Assembly (NCBI RefSeq): GCF_024347675.1
Contig: NZ_AP024881.1
Span: forward strand, 1 to 64,000
Length of the DNA stretch: 64,000 nucleotides
Source: Vibrio ishigakensis
GTDB taxonomy: Bacteria > Pseudomonadota > Gammaproteobacteria > Enterobacterales > Vibrionaceae
Direction: 5' to 3'
The position numbers and the translations under genes were made by a program. The notes under the pieces were generated by a model, which saw nothing but the letters and a program-made list of their open reading frames with translations, was not told the DNA's origin and did not search any database. Below, piece by piece: positions 12,516 through 21,809 of this stretch. How positions within the stretch are numbered: the first letter of the stretch is position 1; the number at the start of each line of letters is the position of its first letter.

Positions 12516-12548
12516 GTGATTGAGTCTTGTTCAGCTAGACTCAATCAC
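12516..12548. repeat. Perfect 12-base inverted repeat between the 12.6-kb lipoprotein gene and glyQ
   Basis: GTGATTGAGTCT (12516-12527) is exactly complementary to AGACTCAATCAC (12537-12548), with a nine-base spacer. It starts 17 bases beyond the lipoprotein stop codon. Neither strand has a U-run next to it, so it is not a standard terminator; it may protect or process the mRNA 3' end. Confidence 0.6.
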
Positions 12549-12565
12549 AAATATTTGGTCTGAGT

Positions 12566-14029
12566 TTACTCTTCTAGGTAGTTGATAAATTTGAAGTTGA
12601 TGACTCTAGGTATATTACCTTCACCGCCCTCTAAGTCAGTGGTCTCTTGCCAAAGCAACAGGCACACAAAGTTATTACACACCACATCCTCATGGATATC
12701 GTTGGCTTTCATATCGTTTATGCCTGAGTTGCTCACCTCGAGCTTAGGTTCACTTAAGGTGCCATCCGGCTCAAGTTCAGCAGAGTAGATGTCATAATCG
12801 TAGTTCTCTAGATTGTCCGAAGCTGGAGACTGCTGCCATGTGATTAGGAAGTTTTGTTTTGCGGGATTATAGCCAACAGTCGGTTCATCGACCGCTCTGT
12901 CCGAATAGTCAGGGCCTTGCTCTTCAACCTCAGCGAGAACAAGCTTACTGCCTACTTGCCCTGCATCGGATATGATTCTAGTGGCAATTTGACTGGTACT
13001 TTTGTTATCCGATTCAAAGGTAGAGTAATCGACGGTTCGGTACGTCACGGCATAGCTATTGCTGGCTGGATCGTAGGCTGATGAGATCTCTTGAGGTTCG
13101 TCTAGGTTCTCTTCTTCTCCATTATCTATATTGACGTTATAAGCCTCTACACTATCTATGACAATCAGACCACCTAGATTATTTAGTTCCGAATCTAGTC
13201 GCTGTCCTTCTAAGCCGTTGAAGATGTTTCTTACAAGAGGTACTTCGCTGGTATCACTGTCGTAGTTGTGTTGCCATGCCAAAAAATACTGGTCATCTTG
13301 GCTGTTATAGGCCAAGTGCACACCAGTAAATTCATCAGTGTCGTTTTGGTTTAATACATCGTTGGAGTCGAATTCTTCTCGAACAAGCTTTGCCTCACCC
13401 TCAGGTTTACCATCAGCGCTAATGTACTGAACGTAAACACCACCCGCTTTTGGGTTCTCTGAGCACTCTTCAGCTTCTCTTGAATTGTGTACCCAAGCCA
13501 ACAGCCACTGGTTCTTTTCAGAGTTGTACTCAATACTTGCATCACCATGCGCGCAACCTATATCCAGGGTCGTGCTACTAGTGATATTTCCATCGCTATC
13601 AACCAGAGATAGCTGGATCTTGTCTAGAGCGTCAGAGCCAGCAGGGGCAGTGATAGGTTTCTCCCATGCTGTCAAAAAGGTGTTATCGGTAGAGTTAAAA
13701 CTGATCGTTGGGTCTGCAAGGTCCTCATCGGTACTGGAATCTAGCTCTATCGCTTCACCAAAAGAACCATCGTAGTTAGCTCTTCTCAGCTCTATGGTCT
13801 CTACAGCTGGATCAAAGGTATTGTCATTCCAGATAATCATGAAGTAATGATCGATAGAGTTGTAGGCTGCTGATGCTTGACGAGCTCTGTTGGTAGCCGG
13901 TGAGACTGCTTGAACTTCTGCTGTGATTGATTCAGGTGTAAATGTCTCCTCTTGAGACGCAGATGAACTGCTATCACACCCTACTGCACCCAGAGTTAAA
14001 AAGAGAGGTAGTAATTGCTTGCCACTCAT
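12566..14029 (-). CDS. Secreted lipoprotein with seven YNS-x-FL-W repeats (possible beta-propeller)
   Basis: A gene I cannot name. The 487-residue product has a signal peptide with lipobox GAVGC (Cys18), so it should be a lipoprotein. The residue after Cys is Asp, the inner-membrane retention signal in E. coli, though the rule may differ here. The body holds seven copies of a motif like YNSxDxxFLxxW, at about 55, 111, 168, 240, 319, 387 and 449, each followed by hydrophobic strands and a D-G turn. Repeat spacing (56-79 residues) and count suggest a seven-bladed beta-propeller, but that is inference. Cysteines are few. It is a single-gene unit between glyQ and the manganese riboswitch. Confidence 0.7.
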   Translation of the reverse strand: MSGKQLLPLFLTLGAVGCDSSSSASQEETFTPESITAEVQAVSPATNRARQASAAYNSIDHYFMIIWNDNTFDPAVETIELRRANYDGSFGEAIELDSSTDEDLADPTISFNSTDNTFLTAWEKPITAPAGSDALDKIQLSLVDSDGNITSSTTLDIGCAHGDASIEYNSEKNQWLLAWVHNSREAEECSENPKAGGVYVQYISADGKPEGEAKLVREEFDSNDVLNQNDTDEFTGVHLAYNSQDDQYFLAWQHNYDSDTSEVPLVRNIFNGLEGQRLDSELNNLGGLIVIDSVEAYNVNIDNGEEENLDEPQEISSAYDPASNSYAVTYRTVDYSTFESDNKSTSQIATRIISDAGQVGSKLVLAEVEEQGPDYSDRAVDEPTVGYNPAKQNFLITWQQSPASDNLENYDYDIYSAELEPDGTLSEPKLEVSNSGINDMKANDIHEDVVCNNFVCLLLWQETTDLEGGEGNIPRVINFKFINYLEE

Positions 14030-14183
14030 AATTCATCCTTGAACATTTGACGTGCCACATACCAAGGTTAGGACAAAGTGTTGATGATAGAAAACAGTGA
14101 GCAAAAAAACTCTATTTAGGTATTAGCAAGGAGAGCTGATGCAGTTGGTTGCTTTTTTCTTCACCAATCCATACAATGCGCCC
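14030..14183. other. Divergent spacer between the lipoprotein gene and the riboswitch
   Basis: It must hold the promoters for both directions: the lipoprotein leftward and the riboswitch transcript rightward. T-rich stretches around 14150-14160 are visible but I could not assign -35 and -10 boxes with confidence. Confidence 0.3.
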
Positions 14184-14321
14184 GTCTTTGGGGAGTAGCT
14201 TACCTTCCAAACAAGTTTTCAGGTTTGTACATCAACATAATTGGTGCAAAATCACCATGGTGTGCAAGACCCAAGTCCTACGGCTGTTCTAGCCAGACTG
14301 GCGTTTAGCAAGACCATAGAC
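14184..14321 (+). promoter_or_regulatory. yybP-ykoY (manganese) riboswitch aptamer
   Basis: Both invariant parts of the class are present: GGGGAGUAGC at 14190-14199 and AGCAAGACC at 14307-14315. The closing P1 helix forms between 14184-14191 (GTCTTTGG) and 14314-14321 (CCATAGAC) with one mismatch. Downstream, a long stem pairs 14336-14345 (TAGGTGGGGG) with 14373-14382 (CCCCCGCCTA), ending two bases before the ribosome-binding AGAGAGA of mneA. The class binds Mn2+ and turns on Mn exporters. With no U-run after the second stem, control of translation is more likely than termination; that part is inferred. Confidence 0.9.
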
Positions 14322-14396
14322 AAGTGTCGTGAACCTAGGTGGGGGAGCGAGGCTTGTTTATGAGTAGCTTGTCCCCCGCCTACAGAGAGATTTCCA

Positions 14397-14951
14397 TTGA
14401 GCGTTTTAGCCATTTCAATCACCACGGTTGCCTTAGCTGAGATTGGGGACAAAACCCAACTATTATCATTGCTTCTAGCAAGCCGATATCGCAAGCCACT
14501 GCCAATTATCGCGGCTATCTTTTTAGCTACCATAGCGAACCATGCTGTTGCAGCTTGGCTAGGCGTACTAGTTTCAGACCTGTTGACACCAAGTGTTTTG
14601 AAGTGGGTTGTGGTGGCGAGTTTTGCCGCTATGGCTCTGTGGGTGCTAATCCCAGATAAGCTAGATGACGATGAGAAAATATCTAATCGAGGTCCATTTG
14701 TAGCCAGCTTTATCGCCTTCTTTATTGCCGAGATTGGGGATAAAACTCAGATAGCGACCTCTATCCTAGGCGCTCAGTATGCAGATGCTTTAATGTGGGT
14801 GATCCTAGGCACCACGATCGGTATGCTACTCGCGAATGTGCCTGTGGTATTGATCGGTAAGTTGTCGGCAGAGAGATTGCCGTTAGCATTGATCAGAAAG
14901 GTAACCGCAGCGCTGTTCGCCCTATTGGCCATAAGCGCAGCGATTTACTAG
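14397..14951 (+). CDS. mneA: UPF0016/GDT1-family manganese exporter, MneA type
   Basis: Inner-membrane exporter protecting against excess Mn2+. The 184-residue protein has the two inverted half-repeats of the GDT1/TMEM165 family, each with the signature E-x-G-D-K-T: AEIGDKTQ at 14-21 and again at 111-118, where the acidic residues bind the cation. About six membrane helices are predicted. The start is TTG at 14397, chosen because the riboswitch and the AGAGAGA ribosome-binding region (14384-14390) end just before it and because it places the first motif about 14 residues in. The Vibrio cholerae homolog is a known Mn exporter. The riboswitch supports the function directly. Confidence 0.9.
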   Translation: MSVLAISITTVALAEIGDKTQLLSLLLASRYRKPLPIIAAIFLATIANHAVAAWLGVLVSDLLTPSVLKWVVVASFAAMALWVLIPDKLDDDEKISNRGPFVASFIAFFIAEIGDKTQIATSILGAQYADALMWVILGTTIGMLLANVPVVLIGKLSAERLPLALIRKVTAALFALLAISAAIY

Positions 14952-14987
14952 AAAAAAGGGCTTGTGTTACGCAAGCCCTTTTTTGAT
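14952..14987. terminator. Bidirectional terminator shared by mneA and tusA
   Basis: Stem AAAAAAGGGCTTG (14952-14964) with CAAGCCCTTTTTT (14972-14984). The tusA stop codon (14967-14969, minus strand) sits in the loop, so the tusA coding end forms one arm of its own terminator. Confidence 0.88.
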
Positions 14988-15215
14988 CAGGTATTCAAAT
15001 GGAGCTGAATCTGTTTTTTCAGCGATAAGCTGGTGGTCCATAAAGCGACAGAAGCTTGGAATATCTCGAACCGTGGAAGGGTCATCAGCCTTCACCAATA
15101 GCACCTCTCCATCCTGCATTTTGCGGATGGTTTTGCGCACCATCATCACAGGCTCTGGACAACGTAGACCTTCTGCCTCTAGGACTTGATGGGCGTCTTC
15201 AGGATTAAACGACAT
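14967..15215 (-). CDS. tusA: Sulfur carrier protein TusA
   Basis: Small sulfur-relay protein that takes persulfide sulfur from IscS and passes it toward TusBCD/MnmA for 2-thiouridine in tRNA. It has 82 residues from ATG 15215; a longer in-frame start at 15254 is rejected because the family begins at [22 protein letters not shown] or similar. The persulfide cysteine is C19 in [17 protein letters not shown]. The [20 protein letters not shown] core is typical. It is a single-gene unit ending inside the shared terminator loop. Confidence 0.94.
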   Translation of the reverse strand: MSFNPEDAHQVLEAEGLRCPEPVMMVRKTIRKMQDGEVLLVKADDPSTVRDIPSFCRFMDHQLIAEKTDSAPFEYLIKKGLA

Positions 15216-15365
15216 AATTATCCCTCTGGAAAGTAAGACGGCGATCTTACTCAAGTATAAAAAATATTCAATATTTGCTTGGCAGACACAAAAAGTATGT
15301 GTATTGTTAATTTAACTTGTTGTTAACAATCATTTAACACAGAGTTAGGTAATAGCTTCCAACAC

Positions 15366-15412
15366 AATCCCGTTTTTCTTGGGCTTCCCCGCATTCGTGC
15401 GGGATTTTTTTT
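15366..15412 (+). terminator. Orphan terminator with alternative pairing upstream of the LysR gene
   Basis: Six-pair GC stem CCCGCA (15388-15393) and TGCGGG (15398-15403) capped by a TTCG tetraloop, then eight Ts (15405-15412). No plus-strand gene ends before it; tusA upstream reads the other way. An upstream AATCCCG (15366-15372) can pair with CGGGATT (15400-15406), excluding the terminator stem. It could be an attenuator of the LysR gene or the 3' end of a short small RNA. No clear promoter was recognised. Confidence 0.75.
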
Positions 15413-15480
15413 GTGTTTTACTCCCCGCTTATTAAAATTGCAAGGCTGTAACCCCACCTAACATCACATCGAGCCTATCT

Positions 15481-16419
15481 ATGGAACTAGAAGAAATTTA
15501 TCGTAGAGACCTAAACTTGCTGATTGCATTGCGAATTTTGGTTGAGGAAGGCAGTGTTAGTCGAGCGGCGACGCGATTAAACCTGAGTCAATCTGCGATG
15601 AGTCGAGTCCTAGGCAGATTGCGTGAGTTGCTCAACGACCCTCTGTTTACACGTAATGGTCAGAATTTAATTGCCACAGAAAAGGCGTTAGCTATTAACG
15701 AACAAATCCAACTTCCTTTGGAAGCTTTCCGTGATTTGTTAACACCGACAGACTTCGAACCAAAGTCTTGTGACCAGAAATTTGTTATCGCTACCACCGA
15801 CTATGCTATGCAAACCATATTGCCGTTTGCTCTGCCACAGATCTATGAACAAGCGCCAAACATCTCTCTACAGTTTATTCCTTTGCAACACGGCAGTCTC
15901 TTTCAACAGCTTACGGTGGAAAGAGCTGATATGGCTATTTGCCGTCCAACGGTAGCCGTTGAGCCGCTGCGTCGTGAGGTATTAGGTAAGGTTGGCGTTT
16001 CTTGCTTGGTTTCTAAAAATCACCCTTTGGCTGATAAAGAACTGAATCTCAAAGATTTCTTAGCCTTGCCTCATGCTATGATCGCTATTAGTGATGGGGT
16101 TAAGGCACTGATTGATCAGAGTTTACAACCTTATGGTAGCTTGAATCTAAAGCTTCGTGCTTATCATCTGGAGGCGGCACTTACGGTTGTGGATAGCCTA
16201 CCGCTGGTGATTACCGTGCCAGCTGATCTGGCGCACTTGGTGGCAGAGCGTCATGACTTAGTCGTTAAGCCATTGCCGTTCCAGTTTATCCCCTTTGATT
16301 ACTCTCTTATCTGGCACTCGAGATGTGATACCTCTCCGGCTCAGAAGTGGCTGCGTAGCGTGCTTAAGAAGGAATGTAGTCATCTTATCGCGGAGCGTGT
16401 TGAGGATATGGGGTTATAA
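15481..16419 (+). CDS. LysR-family transcriptional regulator
   Basis: LysR-type regulator of 312 residues. The N-terminal winged helix-turn-helix (about 10-68) shows the family pattern GSVSRAATRLNLSQSAMSRVLGRLRE followed by NDPLFTR. The rest is the periplasmic-binding-like effector domain (about 95-300). It is similar in style to the LeuO/NodD-like branch, but the target genes and ligand cannot be read from the sequence. No divergent partner is adjacent: tusA is separated by more than 260 bases, and acuI converges from the right beyond a shared terminator. Confidence 0.85.
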   Translation: MELEEIYRRDLNLLIALRILVEEGSVSRAATRLNLSQSAMSRVLGRLRELLNDPLFTRNGQNLIATEKALAINEQIQLPLEAFRDLLTPTDFEPKSCDQKFVIATTDYAMQTILPFALPQIYEQAPNISLQFIPLQHGSLFQQLTVERADMAICRPTVAVEPLRREVLGKVGVSCLVSKNHPLADKELNLKDFLALPHAMIAISDGVKALIDQSLQPYGSLNLKLRAYHLEAALTVVDSLPLVITVPADLAHLVAERHDLVVKPLPFQFIPFDYSLIWHSRCDTSPAQKWLRSVLKKECSHLIAERVEDMGL

Positions 16420-16446
16420 CCTAAGCACAGAGATTATCGAATCGAC

Positions 16447-16476
16447 AAAAAAACCGGGCATCTGCCCGGTTTTTTA
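16447..16476. terminator. Bidirectional terminator between the LysR gene and acuI
   Basis: AAAAAACCGGGC pairs with GCCCGGTTTTTT around a four-base ATCT loop (16459-16464 region), giving U-runs on both strands. It lies between converging genes. Confidence 0.9.
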
Positions 16477-16494
16477 TTTTTAAGTTGGCTAGGT

Positions 16495-17475
16495 TTATAG
16501 CTTGATAACAGTACGGCCAGTGACAGCACCATTAGTAATGTCTTCTGCTGCTTGGATAACCTCATCTAGACCGATGATGTTGGTAGCTTGCTGATAGTAA
16601 GAATCAGGTAGCAGTTGAACTAGGCTTTCCCAAGCTTTGATGCGCTTTTCACGAGGGCACATTACAGAGTCCACACCTTGCAGACGAACATTGCGTAGGA
16701 TAAATGGCATCACTGTAGTTGGTAGATCAAAACCGCCTGCTAGACCACATGCTGCTACAACACCGTTGTAATTAGTTTGCGCTAGAACCTTAGCTAGCAT
16801 CTTGCTACCTACAGTATCTACTGCCGCTGCCCACACTTGGCGCTCAAGTGGTTTAGCTGGCTCTTCTAGCTCAGCACGCTCAACGATACGAGAAGCGCCT
16901 AGTTGTGTTAGTAGCTCACCATTTTTTGATGCACGGCCAGTAACAGCCGCTACCTTGTAGCCAAGCTCAGCAAGTAGGGTCACCGCAACACTACCTACGC
17001 CGCCGCTCGCACCTGTAACTAGAACTTCACCGTCTTCAGGCTTAACGCCGCCGTCTACGATTGCTTGCACACATAGCATTGCAGTAAAGCCTGCTGTACC
17101 TATGCTCATCGCTTTTTCTGGAGTCATACCGTCTACTAGAGGTACTAGCCAATCACCCTTGAGGCGTGCTTTTTCTGCCATACCACCCCAGTGGTTTTCA
17201 CCTACACCCCAACCAGTTAGGACAACTTGATCGCCTGCTTGATAACGAACGTCATCAGACTGGGTTACTGTGCCCACTAGGTCAATACCAGGAACCATAG
17301 GGAAGTTACGAATGATCTTTCCTTTACCGGTAATCGCCAGACCATCTTTAAAGTTGAGAGAGGAATAGTCTACTGCGATTTCTACGTCACCTTCTGGTAA
17401 CTGAGACTCATCTACTTGTTGAATGCTAGCAAGAGTTTTCTTGTCTTCTTGATTTAGAACGAGTGCTTTGAACAT
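16495..17475 (-). CDS. acuI: Acrylyl-CoA reductase / YhdH-type quinone oxidoreductase
   Basis: NADPH-dependent medium-chain reductase, zinc-independent, of the YhdH/AcuI group, which reduces acryloyl-CoA to propionyl-CoA; in marine bacteria this detoxifies acrylate from DMSP breakdown. The start is ATG 17475 (326 residues, MFKALVLNQ...), preceded by GGAG. An upstream in-frame extension with a Phe-rich stretch is rejected as noncoding. The cofactor-binding motif GASGGVGSVA, the SSLNFKDGLAI segment and the DLVGTV strand are visible. It is a separate unit beside fadBA, which fits acyl-CoA metabolism. Whether DMSP is a real substrate source here is unknown. Confidence 0.82.
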   Translation of the reverse strand: MFKALVLNQEDKKTLASIQQVDESQLPEGDVEIAVDYSSLNFKDGLAITGKGKIIRNFPMVPGIDLVGTVTQSDDVRYQAGDQVVLTGWGVGENHWGGMAEKARLKGDWLVPLVDGMTPEKAMSIGTAGFTAMLCVQAIVDGGVKPEDGEVLVTGASGGVGSVAVTLLAELGYKVAAVTGRASKNGELLTQLGASRIVERAELEEPAKPLERQVWAAAVDTVGSKMLAKVLAQTNYNGVVAACGLAGGFDLPTTVMPFILRNVRLQGVDSVMCPREKRIKAWESLVQLLPDSYYQQATNIIGLDEVIQAAEDITNGAVTGRTVIKL

Positions 17476-17605
17476 GTGAGCTCCGATGAACTGTTTGTTT
17501 GGTTGCAGATAAGTGTAGGGAAGAAAAACAAAGAAAAAAAATGATTTGTCAGCAAAGATATTATGCAAAATATGCATGTTTGTTTTTTAATCTATGCGGA
17601 AAATA

Positions 17606-17627
17606 AAAAGCCACCCTAAGGTGGCTT
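17606..17627 (-). terminator. Terminator of the fadBA operon
   Basis: AAGCCACC (17608-17615) pairs with GGTGGCTT (17620-17627) across a CTAA loop; the minus-strand reading continues into TTTTTATTTT. It lies just beyond the fadA stop. Confidence 0.88.
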
Positions 17628-17634
17628 CAATTAG

Positions 17635-18810
<1,176 letters not shown>

Positions 18811-18817
18811 CTATTGA

Positions 18818-20989
18818 TTACACCGAAGTGACTTGTTGTTCGCTGTAGAAGCTTTTGCCTGAAGCTGCCATATCTTTGAGTAGTTGAGGTACCTGATATA
18901 GAGCACCAAGGTGCTGATACTGCTCACAAGACTGGATGTAGTTGTCGATACCTAGGCTGTCTAGGTAGCGACATACTCCACCACGGAAAGGAGGGAAGCC
19001 TAGGCCATAGACGAGAGCCATGTCTGCCTCTTGAGGGGAGGCAACAATGTTCTGCTCAAGACAAAGGACGACTTCGTTGATCATAGGAATCATCATGCGC
19101 TCTATGATCTCTTGCTCGGTAAACTCTTTGCTTTCTTTACTCAAGCTAGCAAGTAGCTCTGGCACTTGCGCATCTTTTAGCTTCTTCGGTTTACCTTTTT
19201 TATCCGTTTCATAGATATAGAAGCCCTGACCGTTCTTCTGCCCAAATCGTTTGTGCTCAAACATAAGGTCTATAGCATCGGGGCCATGTTTACCCATTCT
19301 GTCAGGGAAACCCTGTGCCATAACTTGCTGAGCGTGGTGGGCAGTATCTAGGCCTACTACGTCTAGAAGATATGCCGGACCCATAGGCCAACCAAACTTG
19401 CCTTCCATGATCTTATCTACTTGAGTGAAGTCAGCACCATCATTGACCAGTTGGCTGAAGCCGTGGAAGTAAGGGAAGAGCACTCGGTTAACAAAGAAAC
19501 CTGGGCAGTCATTCACAACGATAGGAGATTTACCCATCTTAGCGGCATAAGCCACAACGCGATTGATGGTGTCTTCAGAGGTGTGTTCACCACGAATAAC
19601 TTCGACCAAAGGCATGCGATGTACAGGGTTAAAGAAGTGCATACCACAGAAGTTTTCTGGGCGTTTTAAAGACTTGGCTAAGACATTGATCGGAATGGTA
19701 GAGGTATTGGATGCAATAATGGTCTCATCTGATACCTTCTCTTCTACCTCTGCAAGCACTGCAGCCTTGATCTTAGGGTTTTCAACTACTGCTTCTACGA
19801 TAACGTCACTGTGCTCAATTCCAGCATAATGAAGGCTTGGAGTGATCGAGGAGAGAACCTGAGTCAGTTTGTCTTGCTTGATACGACCGCGCGCTTGGAG
19901 TTTATTAAGAAGCTTAGCGGCTTCAGCTAGGCCTAAGTCTAGCGAAGGCTGGGCGATGTCTTTCATCATCACAGGTACACCTTTCGATGCCGATTGGTAG
20001 GCAATGCCGCCTCCCATAATACCCGCACCTAAAACACCAGCGCGCTCAACATCCTTGGAAGCCTGTTTGGCTGACTTTTTAGCTTGAGATTTGATGTACT
20101 GATCGTTCAGGAACAAGCCTACTAGCGAGGTAGCGACCTCGGTTTGGGTAAGCTTGATGAAGTTTTCTCTTTCTATATCTAGTGCTTCATCCCGAGCAGA
20201 TTTAGCCGCTGCTTCAATAGTTTTAACTGCCATCATAGGCGCAGGATAATGAGGACCTGCTTTTTGAGCTACCAAGCCTTTTGCTGTAGTAAAACTCATT
20301 AATGCCTCTAGCTTGCTCAGTGTAAGTGCTGATGTCTTACGAGCACGGCGCTCTTTCCAGTCTAGTTTTCCGCTGGTGGCATCCTGAATAAGGTTAAGTG
20401 CTGATTGATGCAGGGCATCAGTTTCAACCACAGCGTCTAATAGACCTATCTCAAGTAGCTGTTTGGCTCTCTTTGAACTACCGGCTGTGATTATCTCAAG
20501 TGCCGCATCTGCACCAATGACTCGCGGCAATCTGACTGTGCCGCCAAAGCCTGGCATGATACCGAGCTTGGTTTCAGGAAGGCCTATGTTCGCTGTATGG
20601 TCGGCAATACGGAAGTCGGTAGATAAGATAGCTTCACAACCACCGCCTAGAGCATGACCCTTGATAACAGAGACGGTAGGAACACTAAGGTCTTCAATGC
20701 GATTAAATATGGAATTAGCAAATTGAAGCCACTGGTCGAGCTCTTCTAGGGGTTTGGCAAATAGGCCTAAGAATTCGGTGATATCTGCGCCAACAATAAA
20801 GGCGTCCTTATCACTGGTGAATATAACGCCGCGTAGGTCGGTTCTAGCTTGCAGTTCTTGAGTTGCTTGATCGAGCGCCTCTAAGGTAGCGAGGTCGAGT
20901 TTGTTTACTGAGCGTGGTGAGCTAAAGCATACCTCCGCTATATTGTGCTCGAGTAGTGTGACCTTGAGAGTCTCTGCTTGGTAAATCAT
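18818..20989 (-). CDS. fadB: Multifunctional fatty-acid oxidation complex alpha subunit FadB
   Basis: Carries enoyl-CoA hydratase, 3-hydroxyacyl-CoA dehydrogenase and epimerase/isomerase activities of the aerobic beta-oxidation complex. The start is ATG 20989 (723 residues, [13 protein letters not shown]), which has a GGGAG ribosome-binding site; an upstream in-frame start is rejected. In the N-terminal crotonase domain the catalytic pair E119 (HALGGGCE) and E139 (IGLPETKLG) are at the E. coli positions. The dehydrogenase domain has the NAD-binding [15 protein letters not shown] near 315 and the [14 protein letters not shown] motif. First gene of the operon, with a FadR-like operator 43-59 bases upstream. 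Confidence 0.96.
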   Translation of the reverse strand: MIYQAETLKVTLLEHNIAEVCFSSPRSVNKLDLATLEALDQATQELQARTDLRGVIFTSDKDAFIVGADITEFLGLFAKPLEELDQWLQFANSIFNRIEDLSVPTVSVIKGHALGGGCEAILSTDFRIADHTANIGLPETKLGIMPGFGGTVRLPRVIGADAALEIITAGSSKRAKQLLEIGLLDAVVETDALHQSALNLIQDATSGKLDWKERRARKTSALTLSKLEALMSFTTAKGLVAQKAGPHYPAPMMAVKTIEAAAKSARDEALDIERENFIKLTQTEVATSLVGLFLNDQYIKSQAKKSAKQASKDVERAGVLGAGIMGGGIAYQSASKGVPVMMKDIAQPSLDLGLAEAAKLLNKLQARGRIKQDKLTQVLSSITPSLHYAGIEHSDVIVEAVVENPKIKAAVLAEVEEKVSDETIIASNTSTIPINVLAKSLKRPENFCGMHFFNPVHRMPLVEVIRGEHTSEDTINRVVAYAAKMGKSPIVVNDCPGFFVNRVLFPYFHGFSQLVNDGADFTQVDKIMEGKFGWPMGPAYLLDVVGLDTAHHAQQVMAQGFPDRMGKHGPDAIDLMFEHKRFGQKNGQGFYIYETDKKGKPKKLKDAQVPELLASLSKESKEFTEQEIIERMMIPMINEVVLCLEQNIVASPQEADMALVYGLGFPPFRGGVCRYLDSLGIDNYIQSCEQYQHLGALYQVPQLLKDMAASGKSFYSEQQVTSV

Positions 20990-21031
20990 CCCTGTTCTCC
21001 CTGTGTGAATTGCCGGGGTAGGCAAAGGGTT

Positions 21032-21048
21032 GTGTGGTTAGACCAGTT
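21032..21048 (-). promoter_or_regulatory. Candidate FadR operator of fadBA
   Basis: On the minus strand the site reads AACTGGTCTAACCACAC. Its left half AACTGGTC matches the FadR consensus AnCTGGTCnGACCnGnT exactly; the right half has three mismatches. It lies 43-59 bases upstream of the fadB start, where FadR represses fadBA in E. coli and V. cholerae. AT-rich promoter-like sequence lies just upstream (21055-21110). Confidence 0.7.
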
Positions 21049-21184
21049 AAGCATGACGATTTAATAAGCATAATTCAACACATAAACACAACAAAGTGTT
21101 AACAATTTGATGTGGTAGGCACTATTAATAGAAAACGCTGTGCGTGATAAACTGTATAAATTATCGATAAATCCAGCTAACTCA

Positions 21185-21802
21185 ATGAATGCCAAGCCCT
21201 ATTTGATTCCCGCCGAAGCGACTGTCTTTGAGGAAGAAATAAAGAAGAGCCACTTTATTACCTACCTGGCTCATACTCCCTCAATCGAAGAAGCAAAGGC
21301 CTTTGTGGATAGTATTAAGGCCAAGCATGCCGATGCCAGACACAACTGTTGGGCGTTTGTGGCAGGCAGACCAGAAGATTCTATGAAATGGGGCTTCAGT
21401 GATGATGGTGAGCCGTCGGGTACGGCAGGTAAGCCCATTTTGGCTCAGCTCACTGGTTCTGGTGTCGGCGAGATAGCGGCGGTTGTTACTCGCTACTATG
21501 GCGGCATACGCCTTGGAACGGGTGGTTTGGTTAAGGCTTATGGCGGTGGAGTGCAGCAGGCGCTCAAACTATTGTCCACAGTTGAAAAGAAGATCACAGT
21601 TCAACTGCTTGTTGAGGTTGATTACTCTCTAATCTCACTCACTCAGTCTATAATGTCGCTCTACTCGGCAACCGAAGTTTCCGCTACTTATGACACGGCG
21701 GCTAAACTGGTTGTGGAGATCGAATTATTGAATGAGAAAGAATTCATTCAAACCATGATCAATAAAACTGGCGCTCGAGCGCAGATTTCAAGGATGAGCT
21801 AA
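21185..21802 (+). CDS. yigZ: YigZ / IMPACT family protein
   Basis: A 205-residue protein of the YigZ/IMPACT (UPF0029) family, conserved from bacteria to eukaryotes; the eukaryotic member modulates GCN2 signalling, but the bacterial role is not settled. Family marks are the N-terminal LIPAEATVFEEEIKKSHFI, HNCWAFVAG, GFSDDGEPSGTAGKP and VVTRYYGGIRLGTGGLVKAYGGG. ATG 21185 is chosen because homologs start two to four residues before LIPA; a GTG at 21140 in frame would add 15 residues. It stands divergent from fadB and 7 bases ahead of trkH, the same order as E. coli, so it is likely co-transcribed with trkH-hemG. Confidence 0.9.
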   Translation: MNAKPYLIPAEATVFEEEIKKSHFITYLAHTPSIEEAKAFVDSIKAKHADARHNCWAFVAGRPEDSMKWGFSDDGEPSGTAGKPILAQLTGSGVGEIAAVVTRYYGGIRLGTGGLVKAYGGGVQQALKLLSTVEKKITVQLLVEVDYSLISLTQSIMSLYSATEVSATYDTAAKLVVEIELLNEKEFIQTMINKTGARAQISRMS

Positions 21803-21809
21803 TTCTCTC

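Noticed and set aside
17476..17577. N-terminal extension of acuI
   Set aside because: The added 34 residues contain a FFFFVF run and no family similarity; ATG 17475 has a GGAG site.
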